A DNA stretch of 32,247 bases from Marinibacterium sp. (GCA_017643305.1 JAEPNQ010000048.1:1-32247); one strand, 5' to 3'. Counted from the first letter of the stretch, positions 9,130-17,637 are shown. Numbers and translations: made by a program. The notes: generated by a model from the letters alone, not told the origin.

Positions 9130-11142
9130 TCAGGCCGCCAGCCCGCGCCCTTTCAGCAATGCTTCCACCCCCGGCAGCCGCCCGCGGAAGGCCACGTAGA
9201 GATCCTCCGGCGCCTGCGACCCGCCGCTGGACAGGATGGTTTCTTCCAATACGCGGGAGGTATCAGGATCAAACGGATCGTCTGCATCCTCAAACGCCCC
9301 AAACGCATCGGCATCCATAACTTCGGACCACATGTAGCTGTAGTACCGGCTGGAATACCCGTCCCCTGCAAACACATGCGCGAAATGCGGCGAGGCATGC
9401 CGCATGCCAATGGCCCGGGGCATGCCGAGGTCGGCCAGAATTTCCCCCTGTGCCGTCATCAGGTCAGCAGGTGGCGCGGCGTTGTGCAGTTCCAGATCCA
9501 CCAAAGCAGAGGCCACATATTCCACCGTCTGGAAGCCCATGTCATAGGTCGCCGCCGCCAGCACCTTGTCCAACATGTCCTTCGGCATCGTCTCCCCGGT
9601 ATCTGCGTGGGTTGCGAATTCTGACAGAACTTCCGGCACCTCCAGCCAGTGTTCATAAAGCTGGCTGGGCAGTTCCACAAAATCCCGCGCCACGGATGTG
9701 CCGGACACGCTTTCATAGGTCACATCACTCAGCATCTGGTGCAGCGCATGGCCAAATTCGTGGAACACGGTGCGGGCGTCATCATAGCTCAGCAACGCAG
9801 GATGCCCTTTGGTGAAGTTGCAGACATTGATGACAATCGGTGTTTGCGTCTTTGGGAATCGCGCCTGTGCTCGCATCGCGCTGCACCATGCGCCCGACCG
9901 TTTGGAAGGTCGTGCAAAGTAATCCCCGATGAACAACGCTACGTGGCTGCCATTGCGGGTTACCTCCCACGCCTGGCAGTCGGGATGGTAGAGTGGTACA
10001 TCTACCTGCTGAAAATCCAGCCCAAACAATCGGTTGGCACAGGCAAACGCGGCTTCGATCATGCGATCCAGCTGCAGATAAGGCTTCAGCTCCGCCTCGT
10101 CCAGATCATGTTCCGCAATGCGACGTTTCTCGGAATAATACCTCCAGTCCCATGCCTCCAGCGGTCCGTTGACCCCATCAGCCTGCATCATCGCGGTCAG
10201 CGCGGCCTGATCCTCTTCGGCCCGCGCACGCGCCGGTATCCAGACGTCCATTAGCAACTGACGCACCGCTTCGGGCGTGCCTGCCATCTCCGGCTCCAGC
10301 TTGTAGGTCGCAAAATCATGATACCCAAGCAAAGCGGCCTGTTCCTGTCGCAGCTCCAGTGTTTCCAGTGCGATAGCGCGGTTGTCGGTCTTGCCGTCAT
10401 TCGCCCCGCGCGCAGCCCAGGCGCGATACGCCACCTCGCGCAGATCGCGGCGTTTGGAAAATTGCAAGAATGGAGCAATCAGGCTGCGCGACAGGGTGAT
10501 TACCGGGTTGTCGACGCCCTTGTCCTGTCCAGCGGCCTTGGCGGCATCCAGCAGGAACTCGGGCAGCCCAGCGGTATCCTCCGGCCCCAGTTCAAGAAAC
10601 CAGTCGCGTTCATCCGCCAACAGGTTCTGGCCAAAAGCGGTGCCCAATTCGGCGAGCCGGCCCTTGATGGCCTTCATCCGCGTTTCAGGCTCGCCTTCCA
10701 GCCCGGCCCCTGCGCGCACAAAATTCCGATGGGTCAGCATCAGAACGCGCGCCTGTTCGTCGGTCAGTCTGAGCGTATCCTTGCGCGCCCACAGGGCACC
10801 CACCCGCGCAAACAACGCGTTGTTTGATGTGATCTCGGCAAAATGCGCCGCCAGCAGGGGGGAAAACTGCCGCTGCAGTTCCTCCCGGCGTGGGGTGCTG
10901 TCCGCACCCGCCACGGTGAAAAACACGCCCAGAACCTTGTTTAATGCTTCGCCCGCCGCTTCCAGCGCTTCGATCGTGTTGGCGAAAGTTGGCGTATCTG
11001 CGTTGCAAGAAATGGCGTCAATATCCGCGCGATGCGCGGCCAGAGCTTCTTCCAGCGCTGGTTCGAAATCCTCATCTGAAATGGTGTCGAACGGAGCCAG
11101 CCCGAACGGCGTGTCCCAGTCCTGCAAGATCGGGTTGGTCAT
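9130..11142 (-). CDS. M3-family zinc oligopeptidase (Dcp/OpdA-like)
   Basis: A 670-aa thimet-oligopeptidase-family metallopeptidase that degrades short peptides, probably in the cytoplasm as no signal peptide is seen. The zinc site HEFGHALH is at residues 461-468 (His461, Glu462, His465) and the third ligand lies in DFVELPSQ (about Glu490). The N-terminal helical half (FDTISDEDFEPALEEALAAH) and the C-terminal GDGYSSRYYSYMWSEV, which helps bind substrate, are both intact. The length fits dipeptidyl carboxypeptidase (Dcp) or oligopeptidase A (PrlC/OpdA); I cannot separate these by eye. The ATG at 11142 has a strong AAAGGAG ribosome binding site. It is divergent from the PLP enzyme gene and lies upstream of the protease pseudogene. 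Confidence 0.95.
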   Translation of the reverse strand: MTNPILQDWDTPFGLAPFDTISDEDFEPALEEALAAHRADIDAISCNADTPTFANTIEALEAAGEALNKVLGVFFTVAGADSTPRREELQRQFSPLLAAHFAEITSNNALFARVGALWARKDTLRLTDEQARVLMLTHRNFVRAGAGLEGEPETRMKAIKGRLAELGTAFGQNLLADERDWFLELGPEDTAGLPEFLLDAAKAAGQDKGVDNPVITLSRSLIAPFLQFSKRRDLREVAYRAWAARGANDGKTDNRAIALETLELRQEQAALLGYHDFATYKLEPEMAGTPEAVRQLLMDVWIPARARAEEDQAALTAMMQADGVNGPLEAWDWRYYSEKRRIAEHDLDEAELKPYLQLDRMIEAAFACANRLFGLDFQQVDVPLYHPDCQAWEVTRNGSHVALFIGDYFARPSKRSGAWCSAMRAQARFPKTQTPIVINVCNFTKGHPALLSYDDARTVFHEFGHALHQMLSDVTYESVSGTSVARDFVELPSQLYEHWLEVPEVLSEFATHADTGETMPKDMLDKVLAAATYDMGFQTVEYVASALVDLELHNAAPPADLMTAQGEILADLGMPRAIGMRHASPHFAHVFAGDGYSSRYYSYMWSEVMDADAFGAFEDADDPFDPDTSRVLEETILSSGGSQAPEDLYVAFRGRLPGVEALLKGRGLAA

Positions 11143-11270
11143 TGTAGATCTCCTTTGGCTTATAGCTAAGCACCCGCCGGCACAGGGTCCAGAGCCATCT
11201 GTGCAATCCGTCTTGCAACTGGGCTACGCCTGCGCCACAGCTTTAACAGAGCGGGAACAGGAGACTTCAG

Positions 11271-12482
11271 ATGGATCGCAGCAACACCCCCCGTGGCCCA
11301 ATGACCACCGCCATTCACGCAGGTGAAGCCCCTGATCCTGCAACTGGCGCATCGGCCCCACCGATCCACATGTCGTCGTCCTTTGTCAGCGACGATATCT
11401 CAGGCTTTTCCGCCCATGATATTCAGGATCACAGCCCCTATTCTTATGCCCGCTGGGCGAACCCGACCACTGATATGCTGGAACGCAAAATCGCCGCATT
11501 GCAGGGTACCGATGCCTGCATTTGCTTGGCTTCGGGCATGGCGGCGGCAACAGCCATCTTCCTGACCTTTCTAAGCGCGGGCGATCACGTGCTGGTCTCA
11601 GACGTGTCTTATGTCGGGGTCGCTGAACTGGCGCGCGATACACTGCCCCGCATGGGGGTCGAGGCCAGCTTTGTGAACATGTCGGACTTGGATGCGGTCG
11701 CTGCGGCACTGCGCCCGAACACTCGGTTGGTTCACACCGAAACCCCGGTGAACCCGATCCTGCGCCTGACCGATTTGGCCGCCGTCAGCAAAATGGCACA
11801 CGAGGTCGGCGCGCTGGTCAGCTGTGACTCCACCTTCCTGTCTCCGCTGGGAATGGACACCAACGCGCTGGGCGTTGATCTGGTGATGCATTCCATCACC
11901 AAATACATCTGCGGTCATGGTGATGCAGTGGGCGGTGCGGTTGCCGGGCGCGCCGATCTGATTCGGCAGATCCGAATTGAGGCCGGCATTCACCATGGTG
12001 GTATCCTGTCCCCCTTCAATGCCTGGCTCATTGCGCGCGGTGCATCGACGCTGCCTTTGCGCGTCCGCGCCCATTGCGACGGAGCGCTGGCGCTGGCCCA
12101 ATGGCTGGAAAGCCACCCGAAGGTCATCCACGTCACCTATCCCGGTCTTGTGTCCCACCCGCAGTATAACCTTGCCCAAAGGCAGATGACCTATGGCTCC
12201 GGCATGCTCACATTCCAGGTCGGTGATGCGGCCACCGGACAATCGCTGGCGCGGCAGATGATCGACCGGCTGGAAATCATCCACTACGCCGTCTCCCTCG
12301 GCCATCACCGCAGCCTGATTTTCTGGATGGAAACCCAGGGGCTGATGGATACGTCGTTCCGCCTCTCCGGGGCCGCCGCCGAAAGCTACCGCGCCTTTGC
12401 CGGTGACGGGGTGTTCCGCCTGTCGGTCGGGCTTGAAGACCCCTCTGATCTCATGACTGACCTGGATAGGGCCCTCGTGTAA
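11271..12482 (+). CDS. Cys/Met metabolism PLP-dependent enzyme (cystathionine synthase/lyase-like)
   Basis: A 403-aa fold-type I PLP enzyme of the trans-sulfuration family (MetB/MetC/methionine gamma-lyase group). The PLP lysine is Lys211 in MHSITKYICGHGD. Asp186 in SCDSTF pairs with the pyridine nitrogen. YSYARWANPT (about 57-66) is the conserved phosphate-binding segment from the neighbouring subunit, and LASGMAAATA (about 86-95) binds the phosphate. The region that normally reads YGGT is SYVGVAEL here, so substrate use may differ from the well-known members. The ATG at 11271 has an AGGAG ribosome binding site. I cannot say whether it is a synthase, beta-lyase or gamma-lyase. It stands alone between divergent and convergent neighbours. 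Confidence 0.88.
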   Translation: MDRSNTPRGPMTTAIHAGEAPDPATGASAPPIHMSSSFVSDDISGFSAHDIQDHSPYSYARWANPTTDMLERKIAALQGTDACICLASGMAAATAIFLTFLSAGDHVLVSDVSYVGVAELARDTLPRMGVEASFVNMSDLDAVAAALRPNTRLVHTETPVNPILRLTDLAAVSKMAHEVGALVSCDSTFLSPLGMDTNALGVDLVMHSITKYICGHGDAVGGAVAGRADLIRQIRIEAGIHHGGILSPFNAWLIARGASTLPLRVRAHCDGALALAQWLESHPKVIHVTYPGLVSHPQYNLAQRQMTYGSGMLTFQVGDAATGQSLARQMIDRLEIIHYAVSLGHHRSLIFWMETQGLMDTSFRLSGAAAESYRAFAGDGVFRLSVGLEDPSDLMTDLDRALV

Positions 12483-12500
12483 CCGGTCCCTGGCCCCATC

Positions 12501-12549
12501 TCTTCATCTTTGTCCAAATACTCTGGGGGTTTGGGGGTGAAACCCCCAA
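12501..12549. repeat. Intergenic REP-like hairpin, probable bidirectional terminator
   Basis: TTGGGGG (12531-12537) and CCCCCAA (12543-12549) form a perfect 7-bp stem around TGAAA. Read on the minus strand it continues into CCCCCAGAGTATTTGGACAA and then AGATGAAG. I recall similar strings recurring in intergenic regions of Rhodobacteraceae genomes. It sits between the converging PLP-enzyme and moeB-like genes, where a bidirectional terminator would be expected; neither side has a long T-run. Confidence 0.55.
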
Positions 12550-12583
12550 GGTCCCTGTCGCAGCCAATCCAGAGTAAGTGCGG

Positions 12584-13624
12584 TCAGCCGCCACACTCAG
12601 GACAATTGCTCCGCCGCTGCACCCCGATCTTGCGCACCTCGGCATAAAGCGCGTCATAGATCAGCATCTGCCCTCGCAGTGGGTCGCCTGCGCCAGTGAT
12701 CAGTTTCACGGTTTCCACTGCCATCATCGCGCCAATCACACCAGGCAGGGGGCCAATCACCCCGGCCTCGGCACAGCTTGGCGCCATCCCGGGCCCGGGG
12801 GCATCGGGAAACACGCATCGGTAACAGGGGGCATCGTTGGCCGGGTCAAACACGCTCAGTTGCCCTTCCCACTGCGCCAGTGCGCCCGAGACCAGTGGCT
12901 TGCCTGTTGCCACAGCGGCGGCATTGGTCAGGTACCGCGTGTCGAAGTTATCTGTCCCATCCAGCACGATGTCATATTCGGCGAACAGGTCCTGCGCTAT
13001 GTCTTCGGTCAGGCGGCGGTTGTAGGGCTGGACGGTGATATGCGGGTTCTGCGCCAGCATCGCTGCTTGCGCGGAAAACACCTTGGGCGTGCCGATGGTC
13101 GCGTCGTTATGGATGACCTGTCGTTGTAGGTTGGCATTGTCCACTACGTCATGGTCGATAACACCTATGGTGCCCACGCCCGCCGCCGCGAGGTATTGCA
13201 GCGCCGGGGCCCCCAGACCGCCCGCGCCAATCACCAGCACGCGGGCCTCCTTCATGGCCTTCTGTCCCGGACCGCCCACCTCCCGCAGCACGATGTGCCG
13301 TGCGTAGCGGTCCAATTCTACATCTGAAAAGCTGCGCTTGGGTGCAGGGGCCTCTTCGGTCTGGCGCGTTTCCGCTTTGACCTTAAGCCACCACAGCCCC
13401 TGCCGGTAGACCAGAATTATAACTACAGCGCCCGCCAGCATCAGCCACGGCGCAGCAGACCCGCCTGTGGCCACGCGCAGCGGGTTTTCGGCCGGCAATG
13501 TCAGCTGGATCAGAAGGACTGCCACAAATAACAGCCCGATCATCACCCACCGTTGGCGATGGGGCGTACCCAGCAGCTTCCCCAGCCCCCACAGCACGGT
13601 GGCAATCCCCAGAACCAACGCCAT
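12584..13624 (-). CDS. Membrane-anchored MoeB/ThiF/HesA-family adenylyltransferase
   Basis: A 346-aa protein with two parts. Residues 1-80 are hydrophobic with about three membrane segments ([15 protein letters not shown], then VMIGLLFVAVLLIQL, then PWLMLAGAVVIILVY). Residues about 100-346 are an E1-like domain that adenylates the C-terminus of a ubiquitin-like sulfur carrier (MoaD or ThiS). GAGGLG at 133-138 binds ATP, Asp157 lies in the ATP site, Cys284 (PSCAEAGVIGP) is at the E1 catalytic-cysteine position, and Cys267/Cys270 with Cys341/Cys344 form the zinc site. No rhodanese domain follows. Its ATG overlaps the dut stop (TGATG), so it is coupled to dut. MoeB versus ThiF cannot be decided. 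The membrane anchor is absent from the E. coli enzymes. Confidence 0.9.
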   Translation of the reverse strand: MALVLGIATVLWGLGKLLGTPHRQRWVMIGLLFVAVLLIQLTLPAENPLRVATGGSAAPWLMLAGAVVIILVYRQGLWWLKVKAETRQTEEAPAPKRSFSDVELDRYARHIVLREVGGPGQKAMKEARVLVIGAGGLGAPALQYLAAAGVGTIGVIDHDVVDNANLQRQVIHNDATIGTPKVFSAQAAMLAQNPHITVQPYNRRLTEDIAQDLFAEYDIVLDGTDNFDTRYLTNAAAVATGKPLVSGALAQWEGQLSVFDPANDAPCYRCVFPDAPGPGMAPSCAEAGVIGPLPGVIGAMMAVETVKLITGAGDPLRGQMLIYDALYAEVRKIGVQRRSNCPECGG

Positions 13625-14076
13625 CAGCTGCGCCCCGTCGACCCGAACCCGCCGCTGCCGCGTTCGGTTTCGGACAGGTCCGCCAGCGCGAACGTAGCTT
13701 GTACCACCGGGGCCACGACTAGCTGGGCAATCCGGTCGCCATGGGTAATCTGAAACGCCTCCGCTCCGGCATTCATCACGATCACGCCCAGCGGCCCGCG
13801 ATAATCGCTGTCAATTGTCCCCGGCGCATTGGGCAGGGTAATGCCATGTTTCAACGCCAGCCCCGACCGGGGGCGGATTTGTGCCTCGAACCCATCGGGA
13901 ATTTCCATGCGCAGCCCGGTGGGCACCAACGCCCGTTCTCCGGGATGCAAATTCACTGTGCCACGATCCGGCAGATTGGCGCGCAGATCAGCCCCGGCTG
14001 CCCCTGCCGTTTCATAGGTCGGCGGCCCCAGCGCCTGATCTGCCTCTTCCAGCCACTCGATCCGCAAGGTCACCAT
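13624..14076 (-). CDS. dut: dUTP diphosphatase (dUTPase)
   Basis: Hydrolyses dUTP to dUMP, keeping uracil out of DNA and feeding thymidylate synthesis. The 150-aa length is typical of the trimeric enzyme. All motifs are present: [10 protein letters not shown] (motif 1), PRSGLA at 69-74 (motif 2), [12 protein letters not shown] at about 83-94 (motif 3, with the catalytic Asp), GDRIAQLVV (motif 4) and the glycine-rich GSGGFGSTG near the end (motif 5). The ATG at 14076 was chosen because family similarity begins at [13 protein letters not shown] and coaBC ends one base upstream. coaBC-dut adjacency is common in bacteria. Confidence 0.97.
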   Translation of the reverse strand: MVTLRIEWLEEADQALGPPTYETAGAAGADLRANLPDRGTVNLHPGERALVPTGLRMEIPDGFEAQIRPRSGLALKHGITLPNAPGTIDSDYRGPLGVIVMNAGAEAFQITHGDRIAQLVVAPVVQATFALADLSETERGSGGFGSTGRS

Positions 14077-14077
14077 G

Positions 14078-15277
14078 TCATTTCCCGTCCAGCTCTGCCG
14101 CGATGCGCGCTGCCAGGCGGCGGGCCACATCGTCCTTGCCCATGCGTGGCCAGCTTTCCGCATCATCAGCTGAAATCAGTGTTACCGCGTTTTCCGACCC
14201 GCCCATAATCCCGGTGGCTGGGCTCACATCATTGGCAACGATCCAGTCGCATTGCTTGCGCGCGCGTTTCGCGGTGGCGTTTTCGATCACGTCATTTGTT
14301 TCAGCGGCAAAACCCACCACCAATCCCGGCCGTCCCGCGCCCATCTGGCTGACGGTCGCCAGGATGTCCGGGTTTTCGGCAAATTCCAGAACCGGCTGGC
14401 CATCCTTGCTTTTCTTCAGCTTCTGGTCCGAGGCCGAAGCCATCCGCCAATCCGCCACCGCAGCGGCAAACACAGCGGCGTCGGCGGGCAGGGCGGCCTG
14501 AACCGCACCCAGCATATCCACGGCTGTGGTTACGGGCACCACATCCATCCCTTCGGGCGGCGGCACATCCGCAGGCCCGGTCACAAAGGTCACCCTTGCG
14601 CCCAGATCGGCCAAGGCACGGGCCAGCGCCGTACCCTGCGCACCCGACGATCGGTTGGCGATGTAACGCACAGGGTCAATCGGTTCATGTGTCGGACCAG
14701 AGGTGACAAGGATATGCCGCCCTTTCAAAGGCCCATCCGCCAGCATGGCCTCAATCGCCGCCAGGATTTCCGAAGGCTCAGACATCCTCCCTGGCCCGTA
14801 TTCGCCACAGGCCATATCGCCATCTGCGGGCCCCACGAACTGTACTCCATCCGCTCGCAATTGGGCCGCATTCCGCGCTGTTGCCGCATGCTGCCACATG
14901 CGCACGTTCATCGCGGGCGCGACTAGCACTGGTGTATCGGTGGCCAGCAGCAGGGTAGAGGCAAGGTCATCCGCCAGCCCGTTGGCCATCTTGGCCATCA
15001 TATCCGCTGTGGCAGGCGCGACCACCACCAGGTCGGCACTGCGCGAAAGCTGGATATGGCCCATCTCGGCTTCGTCTGTCAGATCGAACAGGTCGCTATA
15101 CACCTTTTCTTCTGCAAGCGCCGACAGGGTCAGAGGCGTCACGAATTCCTCCGCCGCGCGGGTCAGAACAGGGGTCACCGCTGCGCCGCTCTTGCGCAGC
15201 AATCGGATCAGTTCGGGCGTCTTGAAGGCGGCAATGCCCCCGGTGACGATCAGAAGAATACGCTTTCCGCTCAACAT
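14078..15277 (-). CDS. coaBC: Bifunctional phosphopantothenoylcysteine decarboxylase / phosphopantothenate-cysteine ligase
   Basis: Carries out two steps of coenzyme A synthesis: ligation of cysteine to 4'-phosphopantothenate (CoaB), then decarboxylation to 4'-phosphopantetheine (CoaC). The protein is 399 aa. The N-terminal flavodoxin-like CoaC domain has VTGGIAAFK (11-19), His74 in EMGHIQLSR, the PAMN motif (121-124) and Cys157 in [10 protein letters not shown]. The CoaB domain starts near [16 protein letters not shown] (187-202) and has [12 protein letters not shown] (286-289) and NDVS (349-352). The ATG at 15277 was chosen over a longer frame because homology starts at [14 protein letters not shown]. 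It lies one base before dut and 64 bases after the chaN-like gene, so it is probably in one operon with both. Confidence 0.97.
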   Translation of the reverse strand: MLSGKRILLIVTGGIAAFKTPELIRLLRKSGAAVTPVLTRAAEEFVTPLTLSALAEEKVYSDLFDLTDEAEMGHIQLSRSADLVVVAPATADMMAKMANGLADDLASTLLLATDTPVLVAPAMNVRMWQHAATARNAAQLRADGVQFVGPADGDMACGEYGPGRMSEPSEILAAIEAMLADGPLKGRHILVTSGPTHEPIDPVRYIANRSSGAQGTALARALADLGARVTFVTGPADVPPPEGMDVVPVTTAVDMLGAVQAALPADAAVFAAAVADWRMASASDQKLKKSKDGQPVLEFAENPDILATVSQMGAGRPGLVVGFAAETNDVIENATAKRARKQCDWIVANDVSPATGIMGGSENAVTLISADDAESWPRMGKDDVARRLAARIAAELDGK

Positions 15278-15341
15278 GGTCGTGCCCCAGTCAGAGTGTT
15301 TCACTGACCATAGGATGCGAGCGCGCGAACTGCCAGAGTGT

Positions 15342-16139
15342 CTACTTGAATGCTGCGCACGGGTCTGGCCGTTCCGCAGCAGGCGCATCTACCACGTGAT
15401 CGAACTCGCCTGACTGCGCGGCCCCGTCTTCGGACTGCCCAAGCGCATAGACCGCCACGGTCGTATCCGCCTGCGCAATTGCTGCCGGTGCGCCCCAGTC
15501 CCGGCGCGCATGGCCATTGCCGGTGATTACCACAACTGGCCCGCCTGTGTCCTGCAACGCGGCCAACGCCTGTTGGGCCAGCCATGCGTCCCGCACCCGC
15601 TGGATGAGCACCATGCCAGGCATTAAATCCTTGGGCAGTGCATCGCAGTGCGCGGCCATCTGGTGGGCCTCCCTCGCTGTCTGCTGCGCTGCTGGAAGAT
15701 CGCGCTCCAACCCGAACCGCCGTCGATCTTCTACCGTCATGGCAACACGCAACCCATCAGACAGGATCTGCCGGGCCATGCTACGAGGCACGGCAGCCCC
15801 GTAGATCCGTGCATTAGGCGCGGTAAAAAACAGCGGCGCGTACATCTCAAAATCAGGCCAGCCCGACGCAGCCCATCCAAGCGCGTTTCCCAATGTTTCG
15901 GAATCTGACCGGTCCGCTGCCGACAACCCCGCCGCCACGTCCGGCGCTATCATCTCAAAAACCAACGCGGCTGGTTGCAGCGCAGCAACCCAGTCTGCCT
16001 GTGTTTCGTGATGGTTGGGGTTGTCATGCACCTCCCCCAGAAACACAATATTTGCATCACTTGCCATTGAGGGAACGTCTGCCAGAACAGACGTGCAAAA
16101 GATCAGTAATGCGGAAAAAGCAGCTGCAAAGGGCTTCAT
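15342..16139 (-). CDS. ChaN-like haem-binding uptake family protein
   Basis: A 265-aa exported protein. Residues 1-20 form a signal peptide (MKPFAAAFSALLIFCTSVLA, cleavage before DVP); no good lipobox is seen, unlike Campylobacter ChaN. The mature part has the family motifs GEVHDNPNHHETQ (about 35-47), FEMIAPDV, and the C-terminal ITGNGHARRDWG. ChaN of Campylobacter binds a pair of haems and is linked to iron uptake; the wider domain resembles the EreA/TIKI fold, so a hydrolytic role is also possible. Its ATG overlaps the rpoH2 stop codon by four bases, implying translational coupling to a stress sigma factor. coaBC follows downstream. Confidence 0.82.
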   Translation of the reverse strand: MKPFAAAFSALLIFCTSVLADVPSMASDANIVFLGEVHDNPNHHETQADWVAALQPAALVFEMIAPDVAAGLSAADRSDSETLGNALGWAASGWPDFEMYAPLFFTAPNARIYGAAVPRSMARQILSDGLRVAMTVEDRRRFGLERDLPAAQQTAREAHQMAAHCDALPKDLMPGMVLIQRVRDAWLAQQALAALQDTGGPVVVITGNGHARRDWGAPAAIAQADTTVAVYALGQSEDGAAQSGEFDHVVDAPAAERPDPCAAFK

Positions 16140-17014
16140 GCCAGCAGCATGTGCACCTCGCGGGACTGTCCTTCAAGGCTCTTGCGCATTTTCTTGAAAG
16201 CTGTTGCTTCCAGCTGCCGCACCCGTTCCTTGGAAAGTTTCAGCTCCTCCCCAAGGCTTTCCAGCGTCCGGGGCACGTCGCGTAGTTTGCGTTCGCGCAC
16301 GATGAAGCGTTCGCGTTCCGGCAGCGTCTCCATCGCGGCCCGTAGCCAAGAGGCTAGCTTTTCTTGGTCATGCTGTTCTTCGTAGAGCTCGGATGCCTGC
16401 GCGCTGCCATCTTCCAGCGTGTCGATCCATTCGCGACCATCTTCATCAGTTGTCTGGGTGGCATTCAGCGACATGTCAGAGCCGCTCAGCCGGCCTTCCA
16501 TCATCTCCACATCCCGCAGCGGTACACCAATCTCGGACGAAATCATCTCCCGCAGCTGGTGTCCGTCCAGTTCCACACCAGAAGCCATTGCTTCGCGCTC
16601 CAGCCTCGCCTGCACACGTTTGAGGTTGAAGAACAGCGACTTTTGCGAAGATGTCGATCCAGTTCGCACCATGGACCAGTTCCGCATCACGTAATCCTGT
16701 ATCGACGCCTTGATCCACCAAACCGCGTAGGTGGAAAACCGCACCCCCCGATCCGGGTCAAATTTTTCTGCAGCTTTCATGAGGCCCAAACCGGCCTCTT
16801 GAATCAGGTCATTCATCGGCGCGCCGTACCGGCGAAATTTGGACGCCATAGAGATGGCCAGACGCATATATGCGGTAATCAAACGGTGCAGCGCTGCTTC
16901 GTCCCGGTGGTCTCTCCAGGCACGTGCGAGCTCCAATTCGGTTTCCGCGTCAAGCAGTTCAGCCTTCATCGCCTGGCGCGACATCGTGGAAGAAGTGTTT
17001 CCGTCGTTTACCAT
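16136..17014 (-). CDS. rpoH2: RNA polymerase sigma-32 family factor, RpoHII type
   Basis: A 292-aa heat-shock-type sigma factor. Region 2 has YMRLAISMASKFRRYGAP and FDPDRGVRFSTYAVWWIKA (core binding and -10 recognition). The RpoH box is seen as QKSLFFNLKR. Region 4 has LPERERFIVRERKL and ESLGEELKLSKERVRQLEA, the helix-turn-helix for the -35. The shape of the conserved blocks resembles Rhodobacter RpoHII, which acts with RpoHI in heat and singlet-oxygen responses; the II assignment is from memory of sequence style. The ATG at 17014 has a strong GGAGGG ribosome binding site. A sigma-E-like promoter lies upstream. The stop overlaps the chaN-like start (ATGA). Confidence 0.92.
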   Translation of the reverse strand: MVNDGNTSSTMSRQAMKAELLDAETELELARAWRDHRDEAALHRLITAYMRLAISMASKFRRYGAPMNDLIQEAGLGLMKAAEKFDPDRGVRFSTYAVWWIKASIQDYVMRNWSMVRTGSTSSQKSLFFNLKRVQARLEREAMASGVELDGHQLREMISSEIGVPLRDVEMMEGRLSGSDMSLNATQTTDEDGREWIDTLEDGSAQASELYEEQHDQEKLASWLRAAMETLPERERFIVRERKLRDVPRTLESLGEELKLSKERVRQLEATAFKKMRKSLEGQSREVHMLLA

Positions 17015-17068
17015 GGTTAACCCTCCGCTGGAATCTATCGGCCTTCGTGGCCGCCTTGCACTTTGTGT

Positions 17069-17098
17069 TTGATACGGACAAAGCTGTCAGTCGGATCA
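17069..17098 (-). promoter_or_regulatory. Putative sigma-E (RpoE-ChrR) promoter of rpoH2
   Basis: On the minus strand TGATCC (17098-17093) is followed after 18 bases by TATCAA (17074-17069), about 55 bases before the rpoH2 ATG. TGATCC is the -35 element known for RpoE promoters in Rhodobacter sphaeroides, and rpoHII there is a sigma-E target. The context and exact -35 make this a good candidate; the -10 is a looser match. Confidence 0.6.
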
Positions 17099-17112
17099 GT
17101 TTAGGGGTGGAA

Positions 17113-17637
17113 ATGTCCGGATCGGATTTCACTTTCGTGCTCGGTGGTGCAGCATCTGGGAAATCCGCCTATGCGGAAATGGCCGCGTACGCCCATGGCG
17201 GCGCCCGCGTTTACATGGCCACTGCGCAGGCGTTCGACGACGAAATGCACGCCAAGATCCGCACTCACACAGACCGACGCGGTACAGGCTGGCACACGAT
17301 TGAGGCACCGCTGGACGCTGCGAAACGCCTGAGTATATTGCAGCCCGGTCAGGTCTGCCTGCTCGATTGTGCCACCATGTGGCTGACCAACCATCTTTTG
17401 GCCGAATCGAACCTGCCCGCTGAACAATCCGCCCTGCTTCTGGCGCTGGAGCAATGCGCGGCGGATGTGATCGTCGTCTCAAACGAGGTGGGACAGGGCA
17501 TCGTCCCTGAAAACCGGCTTGCCCGCCAGTTTCGGGAAGCACAAGGCCGGCTGAACATCCTGCTTGCACAACAGGCTGATACCGTGGTGCATGTGGTGGC
17601 TGGGCTACCGAATATCTTGAAAGGGGGCGCGTCGTGA
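17113..17637 (+). CDS. cobU: Adenosylcobinamide kinase / adenosylcobinamide-phosphate guanylyltransferase
   Basis: Bifunctional enzyme of the nucleotide-loop branch of cobalamin assembly and salvage: it phosphorylates adenosylcobinamide and transfers GMP to give adenosylcobinamide-GDP. The protein is 174 aa. The P-loop GGAASGKS is at 11-18; IRTHTDRRGTGWHTIEAP (about 49-66) carries the histidine (His52) that is guanylylated; SNEVGQGIVPENRLARQF (123-140) is the family signature. The ATG at 17113 was chosen because homology starts there, with AGGGGTGG upstream; the longer open frame would run into rpoH2. The stop overlaps cobC (GTGA). Confidence 0.95.
   Translation: MSGSDFTFVLGGAASGKSAYAEMAAYAHGGARVYMATAQAFDDEMHAKIRTHTDRRGTGWHTIEAPLDAAKRLSILQPGQVCLLDCATMWLTNHLLAESNLPAEQSALLLALEQCAADVIVVSNEVGQGIVPENRLARQFREAQGRLNILLAQQADTVVHVVAGLPNILKGGAS

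Noticed and set aside
11158-11171. GCTTA-TAGC-TAAGC inverted repeat before the M3 peptidase gene
   Set aside because: Only five base pairs; too short to separate from chance.
14252-14926. A 224-codon plus-strand frame opposite coaBC
   Set aside because: coaBC is certain on the other strand; no domain or ribosome binding site seen.
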